Shown here: one piece after another, positions 43,966 to 52,306 of the stretch
Layout: each line of letters begins with the position of its first letter
How positions within the stretch are numbered: position 1 is the stretch's first letter
Assembly: GCF_003664255.1 (NCBI RefSeq)
Contig: NZ_RCCV01000003.1
Coordinates: forward strand, 372,001-436,000
From: Micromonospora sp. M71_S20
GTDB lineage: Bacteria > Actinomycetota > Actinomycetes > Mycobacteriales > Micromonosporaceae
Length of the DNA: 64,000 nt
Direction of reading: 5' to 3'
The notes under the pieces: model-generated
The model's input: the letters and a program-made list of their open reading frames with translations, nothing else
What the model was told of the DNA's origin: nothing
The model's database searches: none
Made by a program: the position numbers and the translations under genes

Positions 43966-44767
43966 CGAGTCGCCCGACGCCGCCGATGAAGGCCGCCCGC
44001 TCGGCGTCCTCGGCGCTGTCGGGGGACTCCGGGCGCCACTGCGGCACCCAGACCACGCCGGGGTCGACCAGCTCGAAGCCGTCGAAGAGGGCGGTCAGCT
44101 CGCCACGGCTGCGGATCCACAGCGGATTGTCGGTCCGCCGGTAGACCCGCTCGGCGTCGGCCCGCTCGTCGTCGCCACGGCCGTCGCCGCTGGCCTGCGA
44201 GAGCACCAGGTAGCTGCCCGGCGCCAGCGCCTCGCGCAGCGTCCGCAGCAGCTCGGCCGGCCGGTCGTCGTCCGGCACGAAGTGCAGCACCGCCACGATC
44301 ATCACGGCGATCGGCTGGTCGAAGTCGAGCAGCCGGCGGACGTCGGGGTGGGCGACGATGCGCTCGGGATGGCGCAGGTCCTCCTGCACCACGACGGCGC
44401 GGTCGTTGCCCTCCAGGATCTCCCGGCTGTGGGCCACCGCCACCGGGTCCACGTCGACGTAGACCACGCGGGCGTCGGGGGCGTCGCGCTGGGCGATCTC
44501 GTGCACGTTGCCGACGGTCGGGATGCCCGAGCCGACGTCCAGGAACTGCCGGACGCCGGCGTCGAGGAGGAACTGCACCGCCCGGCGGAGGAACGCCCGG
44601 TTCGCCTGTGCCATCAGCGGGGCCTCCGGCACCGCCGCCACCATCGCCTGGGCCGCCGCCCGGTCGACCGCGAAGTTGTGTGAGCCGCCGAGGTAGTAGT
44701 CGTACATGCGGGCCACGCTGGGGCGTTCGATGTCGATCTCGTCGGGTGCCCAGTCCGGCCGCTGCAT
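43958..44767 (-). CDS. SAM-dependent methyltransferase (DUF574-type)
   Basis: 269 aa, Methyltransf_19-like family expanded in actinomycetes. N-terminal IDIERPSVARMYDYYLGGSHNFAVDRAAA is diagnostic; SAM site FLDVGSGIPTVGNVHEIAQ, acidic VVYVDVDPVAVAHS, and a C-terminal WRPESPDSAEDAERAAFIGGVGR. ATG 44767 behind CAGGAGGGG. Substrate unknown. Overlaps the following GGDEF-EAL gene by 8 nt, so the two are expressed together. Confidence 0.9.
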   Translation of the reverse strand: MQRPDWAPDEIDIERPSVARMYDYYLGGSHNFAVDRAAAQAMVAAVPEAPLMAQANRAFLRRAVQFLLDAGVRQFLDVGSGIPTVGNVHEIAQRDAPDARVVYVDVDPVAVAHSREILEGNDRAVVVQEDLRHPERIVAHPDVRRLLDFDQPIAVMIVAVLHFVPDDDRPAELLRTLREALAPGSYLVLSQASGDGRGDDERADAERVYRRTDNPLWIRSRGELTALFDGFELVDPGVVWVPQWRPESPDSAEDAERAAFIGGVGRLGG

Positions 44768-44857
44768 GCGCTCACCCCTCCTGTCGGCGTGCGGGACACC
44801 GTTGCCCGCGCCGGTATTCTGCCGGTTGCCCGCCCGGGAGACCATAGCGCGCGGCGA

Positions 44858-44895
44858 ACCCTTCGACGCCGCCGCTCGAGGCGACGACGAAGGGT
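44858..44895 (-). terminator. Hairpin downstream of the response-regulator gene
   Basis: ACCCTTCG (44858-44865) pairs with CGAAGGGT (44888-44895), with further partial pairing inside. It lies 65 nt past the leftward response-regulator stop. Confidence 0.6.
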
Positions 44896-44960
44896 CCGCG
44901 CCGCCCGTCGGCGGTCGCGGACCCGTCGGTGGTACGTCGTCGGGCTCCCGGCGGGAGCGG

Positions 44961-45629
44961 TCAGAACTTCGGGGCGTCCGGCGCCTCGAGCAGACCGAGC
45001 CGCAGCGCGGTCATCAGCGCCTGGGCCCGGTTGGCCGCGCCCAGCTTCTCGTAGAGCTTCGAGATGTGGGTCTTGGCGGTGGACTCGCTGACGAAGAGCT
45101 GCTTCGCGATGCCCGCCACGCTCATCCCGTCGGCGAGCAGCCGCAGCACCTGCCCCTCGCGGGGGGAGAGCTGCGGACCGGACGGGGCCAGCCGGCGCTT
45201 CATCGCCTCGGCCAGGTCGGCGGCCGTGAAGGCGCTGGGGGAGGAGGCGGCGTGCCGGGCGGCGGCGACCACCTCGTCGGCCGGCGCGGTCTTGGGCACG
45301 AAGGCGCTGGCCCCGGCCTCCAGGGCGCCGAAGAGCTGGTCGTCGCCGGCGTACATGGTGAGCACGACGATGCCCATCGAGGCGCTCGACTTGCGGAGCG
45401 CCCGGGTGGCCTCCAGGCCGCTGCCGTCGGGCAGCCGCAGGTCCATGATCACCACGTCCGGCTGCAGCGCACCCGCCTGGCGTACCCCCTCCGCCGCCGT
45501 GGCGGCCTCCCCGACGACCTCGAACTGCCGGTCGCGCTCGAACGCGTGCCGCAGGCCCTTGCGGATCAGGTCGTGATCGTCGACAAGGAGGACCTTGGTA
45601 CGGGTGGCCGGTGTCGGACTTGTGGTCAT
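44961..45629 (-). CDS. NarL/LuxR-family response regulator
   Basis: 222 aa. Receiver domain: VDDHDLIRKG, phosphoacceptor Asp in VIMDLRLPDGSG, Thr in VVLTMYAG and Lys in FVPKTAPADE. C-terminal LuxR helix-turn-helix: LSPREGQVLRLLADGMSVA then SESTAKTHISKLYEKLG. Its cognate kinase gene is 7 nt upstream. Target genes are not evident. Confidence 0.95.
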   Translation of the reverse strand: MTTSPTPATRTKVLLVDDHDLIRKGLRHAFERDRQFEVVGEAATAAEGVRQAGALQPDVVIMDLRLPDGSGLEATRALRKSSASMGIVVLTMYAGDDQLFGALEAGASAFVPKTAPADEVVAAARHAASSPSAFTAADLAEAMKRRLAPSGPQLSPREGQVLRLLADGMSVAGIAKQLFVSESTAKTHISKLYEKLGAANRAQALMTALRLGLLEAPDAPKF

Positions 45630-45636
45630 CCTCGGG

Positions 45637-47331
45637 TTACTCCCCTTCTACTGCCGCTGCGCTACCGCGCACGTTATCGCGCCGGGGCGAGGAGCCGAGC
45701 ACCACCGCCACGGTCGTGCCGCTCGGTTGCCGCGGCCTGATCTCCAACCGGCCCCGGATACGTTCCGCCCTCTCGGCCATGATCGCAAGACCGTAGTGCC
45801 CGTCGGACCGCTGGTCAGCGATCCCCTGACCGTCATCCGACACTTCGATCTGCGCGTACGGCGGGTCGACCTCACAGGTGACCCAGAGATTCGACGCGCC
45901 CGCGTGCTTGCGCGCGTTGGTGACCGCCTCCTGGGCGATGCGCAGCAACTCGGCCTCGGTGGCGGCGGGCAGCCGCGCGGTGGACTCGTCCAGGGACAGG
46001 TGCACCCGCAGCCCGCCGGAGGCGCCGACCGTGCGGGCGTACTCGGCGATCGCGGCGGCCAGGCCGCCGTGCCGGTCCACCTCGCTGCGCAGCTCGAAGA
46101 GGCTCAGCCGCAGCTCGGTGATGACCCGGGTCACCTCGCCGCGCAGCGTGCGCAGCGCCTCGGCGGTCTCCTGCGGGTCCTCGTCGACGTACGCCAGGGC
46201 GTTGTCGATCCCGTAGCCGACCATCACCAGTTCCTGCGCCACCCCGTCGTGGATCTCCCGGGCCAGCCGCTGCCGTTCCTCGTTGGTGGCCAGCGAGCGG
46301 ACCTCGTCGAAGAGTAGCGCCGCCTCCAGCCGCAGCGCGGCCGGGCGGGTCAGCCCGGTCACCCGGGACACCACGCCGGGCGGGTACGCCTGCGCCGCGT
46401 CCGCCTCCAGCACCACCAGCCCGACGGTGCGCACCCCGGCCACCAGCGGCACGATCAGGGCGGACACGTCGCCGCCGCGGTGCGACCGGGCCTGCGACCG
46501 GGCCGCGGTGTGCGGCTGCTGGCTGGCCCACGCGTCGGCGATGGCCGAGTCCGCGTCCAGCGTCGTCTCCCAGTCGACCCGTTCCACGCCCACCTGGGCG
46601 AGCACCACCAGCCGGCCGCCGCCGCTGGCCGACAGCACGGCCGCCCGGTCCGCCCGGGCCACCGTGCGCAGCTCCTCCAGCAGGTGCTCGGAGATGCCGC
46701 CCGGGTCCAGGGTGGCCCCGGGCAGCTGCCGGGCCACGGTGCGCAGCTGGGTGAGCAGCCGGGTCGCCTCGGCGTACGGCTGGGGCTTGCCCTCGTTGCG
46801 GACCTGCATGACCCGGTGCAGGCCGCTGGCGGCGGCGAGGCCGAGCCCGGCCAGGATCAGCCACTGGGCGCAGACCACCAGGTAGCCGAGCTCGCCGATC
46901 TGCCGCTCGCCGTCGACCTCGGTGAGGGCACCCGCCACCAGCAGGGTGGCCGCGGCGACGGCCAGCAGGGCCACGCCCTCGCGGAACCGGCGGCGCAGCG
47001 CGGTGACGGTCACCGGGACCGCCAGGTAGGGCAGCACCGCCGAGGCGCCCAGCCCGCCCACGTCCCCGCCGAGGGTGGCGACGGCGGCGACCTGACTCGC
47101 GGCCAGCCCCAGCACCAGCACCTCGGCCACCCGGCTGAGCGGGCCGACCGGCCGGTGCTCGGGCGCCAGCAGGGCGGGCAGCCCGGCGGCCGCCAGCAAG
47201 GCGATCCACCAGAGCTGGCCGGGGTCGTGCGTGGCGTACAGGGTCAGGACGGCGACGAGCGCCAGCATGACCACGCGCGCGGCGGCGGCGAGGGGATGCG
47301 GCTGGGGCCGGGGGGGCGTCGAGGCGGGCAC
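45637..47331 (-). CDS. GAF-domain sensor histidine kinase
   Basis: 564 aa. About five N-terminal membrane helices (about 17-165), a GAF-like domain (about 190-345), HisKA_3 dimerisation with the phospho-His in RQRLAREIHDGVAQELVMVG, and HATPase with EAVTNARKHAGASN and VSDDGQGI, then GHYGLAIMAERAERIRG. GTG start at 47331. Operon with the response regulator downstream; 14 nt after the acyl-CoA ligase, so probably one transcript from 49148. Confidence 0.93.
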   Translation of the reverse strand: MPASTPPRPQPHPLAAAARVVMLALVAVLTLYATHDPGQLWWIALLAAAGLPALLAPEHRPVGPLSRVAEVLVLGLAASQVAAVATLGGDVGGLGASAVLPYLAVPVTVTALRRRFREGVALLAVAAATLLVAGALTEVDGERQIGELGYLVVCAQWLILAGLGLAAASGLHRVMQVRNEGKPQPYAEATRLLTQLRTVARQLPGATLDPGGISEHLLEELRTVARADRAAVLSASGGGRLVVLAQVGVERVDWETTLDADSAIADAWASQQPHTAARSQARSHRGGDVSALIVPLVAGVRTVGLVVLEADAAQAYPPGVVSRVTGLTRPAALRLEAALLFDEVRSLATNEERQRLAREIHDGVAQELVMVGYGIDNALAYVDEDPQETAEALRTLRGEVTRVITELRLSLFELRSEVDRHGGLAAAIAEYARTVGASGGLRVHLSLDESTARLPAATEAELLRIAQEAVTNARKHAGASNLWVTCEVDPPYAQIEVSDDGQGIADQRSDGHYGLAIMAERAERIRGRLEIRPRQPSGTTVAVVLGSSPRRDNVRGSAAAVEGE

Positions 47332-47345
47332 GTGACGGATGGTAG

Positions 47346-49148
47346 TCAGCCCCCGTAGATGTCGGCGATCTCCGCCGCGTACGACTTGTGCACCACCTGC
47401 CGCTTGACCTTCAGCGACGGGGTCAGCTCGCCCGTCGCCTCGGTGAAGTCGCGGGGCAGGATCCGGAACACCTTGATCGCCTCGGCCTTGGAGACCGCCT
47501 GGTTCGCGGCGTCGACGGCGCCCTGGATCTCGGCGCGCAGCCCCTCGTGGTCGCGCAGCTTCTCGACGCGGGTGTCCTCGGGCAGGCCGGCCGAGGCGAG
47601 CCAGCGCGGCAGCGCCTCCTCGTCGATGGTGACCAGCGCGGCGATGAACGGCGCGCGGTCACCGACCACCACGCACTGGCTGATCAGGGGGTGGGCCCGG
47701 ACCTGGTCCTCCAGCACGGCCGGGGCGACGTTCTTGCCGCCGGCCGTCACGATGATCTCCTTCTTGCGGCCGGTGATGCTCAGGAAGCCGTCGTCGTCGA
47801 GTTGGCCCAGGTCGCCGGTGCGGAACCAGCCGTCCGCGCTGAGCGCCTCGGCGGTCGCCTCGTCGTTGCGCCAGTAGCCCTGGAAGATCAGATCGCCGGC
47901 GATCAGGATCTCGCCGTCGTCGTCGATCCGGATGGTGACCCCCGGCAGCGGCCGGCCGACCGAGCCGATCCGGGTGGCGTCGGGCAGGTTCGCGGCGGCG
48001 GCGGGGGAGGTCTCGGTCAGGCCGTAGCCCTCGCACACGTTCACGCCGATGCCGCGGAAGAAGTGGCCCAGCCGCGCGCCGAGCGGGGCGCCGCCGGAGA
48101 TGGCGTCCCGGCACCGGCCGCCGAGCGCCGCCCGCAGCTTGCGGTAGACCAGCTTGTCGAAGAGCGCGTGCTGGGCGCGCAGCGCCAGGCCGGGCCCGCC
48201 GGAGGTCTCCAGCGCCTCGCTGTACGCGATGGCGACCCGCTCCGCGCGGGCGAAGATCTTGCCCTTGCCGTCGGCCTCGGCCTTCTGCTTGGCGCCGTTG
48301 TAGACCTTCTCGAACACCCGGGGGACCGAGAGCACGAAGGTGGGGCGGAACTCCTGCAACTCGCCGACCAGGTTCTTGGGGTCCGCGCAGTGCCGCATGG
48401 TGGCCCGCGCCTGCACCACGCCGATCTGGATGAGCCGGGCGAAGGCGTGCGCCAGCGGGAGGAAGAGCAGGGTCGAGGCGCCCGGCCGGAACAGGTTCGG
48501 CAGCACCGGCACCGCGTTGGCGATGTCGGCGTACATGTTGCGGTGGGTCAGCACGCAGCCCTTGGGGCGGCCGGTGGTGCCGCTGGTGTAGATGATGGTG
48601 GCGAGGTCGTCGGCGCGGACGGCGGCCCGCCGCCGGTCGATCTCCGTCGGGTCGACCGCCTCGCCGGCGCGGACCAGCTCGGCCACGGCGTCGAGGTCGA
48701 TCTGCCAGACGTGCCGCAGGTCGGGCAGCCGGTCCCGGACGCCGGCGACCAGGGTGGCGTGGGCGTTGCTCTCCACCACGCAGGCCACCGCGCCGGAGTC
48801 GGACAGGATCCAGGCGGCCTGGTCGGCGCTGGAGGTCTCGTAGATCGGCACGGTGACCGCGCCGGCCGCCCAGATCGCGTAGTCCAGCAGGGTCCACTCG
48901 TAGCGGGTGCGGCTCATCAGGCCGACCCGCTCGCCGGGCTGGACGCCGGCCGCGACCAGGCCCCTGGCCGCCGCGACGACCTCGTCGCGGAACTGCCGGC
49001 AGGTGACGTCGGACCAGGTGCCCCCCGCGCCGGTGGGACGGACGAACTGGACCGTGTCCGGGGCGACCTCGGCGTTGTCCCAGACCGGGTCGGTGAGGTT
49101 GGCCGCGTCGCCGACGGTGACGATCGGCGGGACGGAGAACTCGCGCAC
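47346..49148 (-). CDS. fadD15: Long-chain fatty-acid-CoA ligase (FadD15-like)
   Basis: 600 aa, the length of mycobacterial FadD15 as recalled. AMP-forming: P-loop IIYTSGTTGRPKGCVLTHRN, EGYGLTETSPAA, GWFRTGDLGQLDDDGFLSITGRKKEIIVTAGGKNVAP. Activates fatty acids with ATP and CoA. GTG 49148 preferred (GGGAG five bases before); GTG 49154 would add two residues. Divergent from the SRPBCC gene, which is also its neighbour region in M. tuberculosis. Confidence 0.92.
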   Translation of the reverse strand: MREFSVPPIVTVGDAANLTDPVWDNAEVAPDTVQFVRPTGAGGTWSDVTCRQFRDEVVAAARGLVAAGVQPGERVGLMSRTRYEWTLLDYAIWAAGAVTVPIYETSSADQAAWILSDSGAVACVVESNAHATLVAGVRDRLPDLRHVWQIDLDAVAELVRAGEAVDPTEIDRRRAAVRADDLATIIYTSGTTGRPKGCVLTHRNMYADIANAVPVLPNLFRPGASTLLFLPLAHAFARLIQIGVVQARATMRHCADPKNLVGELQEFRPTFVLSVPRVFEKVYNGAKQKAEADGKGKIFARAERVAIAYSEALETSGGPGLALRAQHALFDKLVYRKLRAALGGRCRDAISGGAPLGARLGHFFRGIGVNVCEGYGLTETSPAAAANLPDATRIGSVGRPLPGVTIRIDDDGEILIAGDLIFQGYWRNDEATAEALSADGWFRTGDLGQLDDDGFLSITGRKKEIIVTAGGKNVAPAVLEDQVRAHPLISQCVVVGDRAPFIAALVTIDEEALPRWLASAGLPEDTRVEKLRDHEGLRAEIQGAVDAANQAVSKAEAIKVFRILPRDFTEATGELTPSLKVKRQVVHKSYAAEIADIYGG

Positions 49149-49328
49149 CTGCACTCCCTCGTGCTCACTGGCCGGGCCGGCCGCCACCACGGGTCGGCTC
49201 TGTCGAAACCTACCCGCCCCGGTGACCGGGGCGAAAAGGCAGGTCGCCCAGGCTGCCCGCGGGTCGCCGCCGGACGCTTCGATCCGGCGTGCCCGGGGGC
49301 GGCGCGGCGTGGGCGCCGCCGGTGCCGG

Positions 49329-49334
49329 GTAGCC
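49329..49334 (+). promoter_or_regulatory. Candidate -10 box of a leaderless transcript (SRPBCC gene)
   Basis: TAGCCT ends 7 nt before the SRPBCC ATG at 49342, and no purine-rich ribosome site intervenes (CCCCC). This spacing suggests transcription starts at the A of the ATG. Confidence 0.45.
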
Positions 49335-49341
49335 TCCCCCC

Positions 49342-49797
49342 ATGGCGGACACCTCCACCCAGTCGATCATCGTCGGCGCGTCACCGGAGCGGGTGGCGGC
49401 GGTCATCTGCGACTTCCCGAGCTACCCGGAGTGGACCGAGGCGATGCGGCGGGTGGAGGTGATCGAGGAGTACGAGGACGGCTACGCCAGCCAGGTCCGG
49501 TTCACCATCGACGCCGGCGTGCTGGCCGACGAGTACGTGCTGGCCTACGAGTACGCCGAGGACCTCTCCCGGATCGAGTGGCACCTGGTGGAGCCCTCGA
49601 AGATGCAGAAGTTCCAGCGCGGCTCGTACGACCTGGACGGCAACCCGGACGGCAGTACGACGGTGACCTACACCCTGGAGGTCGAGCTCTCCGTCGGGAT
49701 GCTCGGCATGTTCCGCCGCAAGGCCGAAAAAATGATCATGGATACCGCGTTGAAGCAGCTCAAGCGCCGGGTAGAAGCATCCGGTGCGACGCAGTGA
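49342..49797 (+). CDS. SRPBCC-family (START-like) protein
   Basis: 151 aa. Helix-grip lipid-binding fold: ADTSTQSIIVGASPERVAAVICDFPSYPEWTEAMRRVEVI at the start, WHLVEPSKMQKFQRGSYDL in the middle, and a long C-terminal helix (MIMDTALKQLKRRVE). Binds a hydrophobic ligand or acts as a cyclase/transport protein; ligand unknown. A homologue lies at this place next to fadD15 in mycobacteria (Rv2185c, recalled), so a link to fatty-acid or envelope lipid metabolism is plausible. Confidence 0.9.
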   Translation: MADTSTQSIIVGASPERVAAVICDFPSYPEWTEAMRRVEVIEEYEDGYASQVRFTIDAGVLADEYVLAYEYAEDLSRIEWHLVEPSKMQKFQRGSYDLDGNPDGSTTVTYTLEVELSVGMLGMFRRKAEKMIMDTALKQLKRRVEASGATQ

Positions 49798-49828
49798 CGC
49801 GTCGGGCGGCACGGTAGGGGAGCCGACC

Positions 49829-50473
49829 ATGGGTGCAACGGATCCGGGTTCGGCCCGGGAAGAGGCCGAACGTCTGGTCGCCACGGCGCTGGCCGCCGCC
49901 CGGCTGGCCGCGGCCGGTTCGAAGGGCGGCCAGTGGGGTCCGCTCGGTGGGATCGTGTCGAGTGTCCTCGGTCACAGCGGCGGCCCGGGTGGGTCGGCCG
50001 GGCAACCCACGGGTGGTTTCGCCACCGGCGCGGCCGAGTGCTGCGTCTGCCCGGTCTGTCGGGGCATCGCCGCCCTGCGCGACCCGAGTCCCGAATTCGC
50101 CGAGCGCCTCGCCACCGGCGCGGGCGACCTGGCTGCCGGTGTGGCCAGCCTGCTGCGCGCCTTCACCCCGCCCGAGCCCTCCGCCGACGCCCCCGCCGGG
50201 CCGGCGGCCACCCCCGGGTCGGGTGGCGCCGACGACCACGTGTGGCGCGAGGCCACCCGTAGCGGGCATGATTCTCAGCCGGCACCGGAGCGGGACGTCT
50301 GGTCCGCCGCCACGCGGGCGGAGGACGAGGCCGCCCCGGCCGCCGTACCGCCCGTCGACGTCGCCGGGCAGGCCACCACGGTGACCGTCCGGACGTCCAC
50401 CGACGGGCCCGTGGTCCCCACGTCCCGGGCACCGGGGGACGAGGGCGAGCAATCCCCGGGCGACGGGGCCTGA
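49829..50473 (+). CDS. Conserved actinobacterial hypothetical protein with CCVCPVC motif
   Basis: 214 aa from ATG 49829 (GGGGAG upstream). Residues of about 10-30 form an Ala-rich helix; a CCVCPVC cluster at about residue 72-78 followed by RGIAALRDPSPEFAERLATGAGDLAAGVASLLRAF is the only conserved-looking part. The second half is low-complexity, acidic and Pro/Ala-rich. No named function; the Cys cluster may bind metal. 31 nt after the SRPBCC gene and 76 nt before the glucokinase. Confidence 0.7.
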   Translation: MGATDPGSAREEAERLVATALAAARLAAAGSKGGQWGPLGGIVSSVLGHSGGPGGSAGQPTGGFATGAAECCVCPVCRGIAALRDPSPEFAERLATGAGDLAAGVASLLRAFTPPEPSADAPAGPAATPGSGGADDHVWREATRSGHDSQPAPERDVWSAATRAEDEAAPAAVPPVDVAGQATTVTVRTSTDGPVVPTSRAPGDEGEQSPGDGA

Positions 50474-50549
50474 CCACCGCACATCCCGACCACGCGCCGG
50501 CCGTCCGCCGGCGCCGGTGCGGGCAGCACAGCAGAGGGGAGTGGCAGCG

Positions 50550-51497
50550 GTGACGCTGACCATCGGAGTCGACGTCGGTGGCACGAAGGTGGCCGGTGGT
50601 GTCGTGGACGCCGCCGGCACGGTCCTCGTGCAGGCCCGACGGGACACCCCCGCCGACGACGTCGCCAAGACCCGTGACGTCATCACCGAACTGGTCCGCG
50701 AGCTGGCCTCCGGGCACGCCATCGAGGCGGTCGGCATCGGCGCGGCCGGCTGGATCGACGCCAGCCGCTCGACCGTGCTGTTCGCCCCGAACCTGGCGTG
50801 GCGGGACGAGCCGCTGCGCGACTACGTCAGCGCCGCCACCAACCTGCCGGTGATCGTGGAGAACGACGGCAACGTGGCGGCCTGGGCGGAGTTCCGCCAC
50901 GGCGCCGCCCGCGACGCCGACGACTCGATGGTCATGTTCACCATCGGCACCGGCGTCGGCGGCGGCATCGTGCTCGGCGGGGAACTGCTGCGCGGCGCCA
51001 ACGGCATCGCCGCCGAGCTGGGCCACATGCTGACGGTGCCGGACGGCCACCAGTGCGGCTGCGGCCGGCTCGGCTGCATCGAGCAGTACGCCAGCGGCAG
51101 CGCCCTGGTGCGGTTCGCCCGCGCCGCCGCCCGGCAGGAGCCGCACCGCGCCACCGGCCTGCTGGAACTGGCCGACGGCGAGGCCGAGGCGGTCACCGGG
51201 CCCATGGTCACCGCCGCCGCGCAGGCCGGCGACCCGGTCTCCACCGAGGCGTTCGCGCAGGTCGGCCGGTGGCTCGGCACCAGCCTCGCCGACATGGCGC
51301 AGATCCTCGACCCGCAGGTGCTCGTCGTCGGCGGTGGGGTGATCGACGCCGGGGACCTGCTGCTCGGCCCGACCCGCCGGTCGTTCGCCGACGCCCTGGC
51401 CCAGCGCAGCCGCCTCCCGGTCGCCGAGATCCGCCCGGCCGAGCTGGGCAACACCGCCGGCGTCATCGGCGCCGCCGACCTGGCCCGCCGGATCTGA
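50550..51497 (+). CDS. glkA: ROK-family glucokinase
   Basis: 315 aa from GTG 50550 with GGGGAG eight bases upstream. ATP site IGVDVGGTKVAGGVVD; catalytic Asp in VENDGNVAAWAEF; zinc motif CGCGRLGCIEQYASG; EAELGH-like AAELGHMLTV. Phosphorylates glucose; the Streptomyces homologue also takes part in carbon catabolite repression (established for GlkA). No helix-turn-helix, so it is an enzyme, not a ROK repressor. Confidence 0.92.
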   Translation: MTLTIGVDVGGTKVAGGVVDAAGTVLVQARRDTPADDVAKTRDVITELVRELASGHAIEAVGIGAAGWIDASRSTVLFAPNLAWRDEPLRDYVSAATNLPVIVENDGNVAAWAEFRHGAARDADDSMVMFTIGTGVGGGIVLGGELLRGANGIAAELGHMLTVPDGHQCGCGRLGCIEQYASGSALVRFARAAARQEPHRATGLLELADGEAEAVTGPMVTAAAQAGDPVSTEAFAQVGRWLGTSLADMAQILDPQVLVVGGGVIDAGDLLLGPTRRSFADALAQRSRLPVAEIRPAELGNTAGVIGAADLARRI

Positions 51498-51507
51498 GGT
51501 GGTGGCC

Positions 51508-52215
51508 GTGACGCAGAGCCCGGGCGTGCCGCTGCGCGTCGTGTCGTACAACATCCACAGCCAGCGGGACGACACGGCCGCGCTGGCGGCGGTGGTCCGC
51601 GACGCCAGGCCGGACGTGGTGATCGTGCAGGAGGGGCCGCGCCGGTTCCGGTGGCGGCAGAAGTCCGCGGCGCTGGCGGAGTCCTTCGGCCTGGTGGTGG
51701 CCGCCGGCGGGCTGCCCGCGCTGGGCAACCTGCTGCTGACCAGCCTGCGGGTGCGGGTGGTGGCCGACCGCTGCCAGCGCTTCCCGCTCACCCCCGGCCG
51801 GCACCTGCGCGGCGCCGCGTACGCCGAGTGCGTGGTCGCCGGCGCGGCCCGGTTCACCCTGGCCGGGTCGCACCTGTCCACCGACCCGGCCGAGCGGCCC
51901 GCGCAGGCCGCGCTGTTCAAGCGCGAACTGGACGCCGCCACCACGCCGGTGGTCGCCGCGGCCGACCTGAACGAGGGGCCGGACGGGCCGGCCTGGGCCA
52001 CCGTGGCGCGCGGGCTGACCGACGCCGCCGTGGCCATGGACCGGGCCGACCGGCTCACCTACTCCTGCACGAACCCGCGGCGGCGCATCGACGCCCTCTT
52101 CGTCGATCCCCGGATCACCGTGGTCGACTACGACGTGGTGGACACCCCGCAGACCCGCCGCGCCAGCGACCACTTCCCGGTCCTGGTCGACCTGCTGCTG
52201 CCGGCCGCCGACTGA
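51508..52215 (+). CDS. Endonuclease/exonuclease/phosphatase family hydrolase
   Basis: 235 aa from GTG 51508 (GAGG eight bases upstream); GTG 51499 is an alternative adding three residues. EEP fold: LRVVSYNIHSQRDD, DVVIVQEGPRRF, AGSHLSTDP, VVAAADLNEGP and the final SDHFPVLVDL carry the Asn, Glu, His and Asp residues of the metal-dependent active site. Substrate unknown: nucleic acid, inositol phosphate or sphingomyelin-type lipid are all possible. 10 nt after glucokinase, same operon. Confidence 0.88.
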   Translation: MTQSPGVPLRVVSYNIHSQRDDTAALAAVVRDARPDVVIVQEGPRRFRWRQKSAALAESFGLVVAAGGLPALGNLLLTSLRVRVVADRCQRFPLTPGRHLRGAAYAECVVAGAARFTLAGSHLSTDPAERPAQAALFKRELDAATTPVVAAADLNEGPDGPAWATVARGLTDAAVAMDRADRLTYSCTNPRRRIDALFVDPRITVVDYDVVDTPQTRRASDHFPVLVDLLLPAAD

Positions 52216-52306
52216 CCGCCCGGCGCGGCCGGGGCTGGACAACGCGCTCCGTAGTGGAGAGGATGCTGCGCGACCCGGCACTCGTGCCGCACAAAAGGAG
52301 ATCCCG

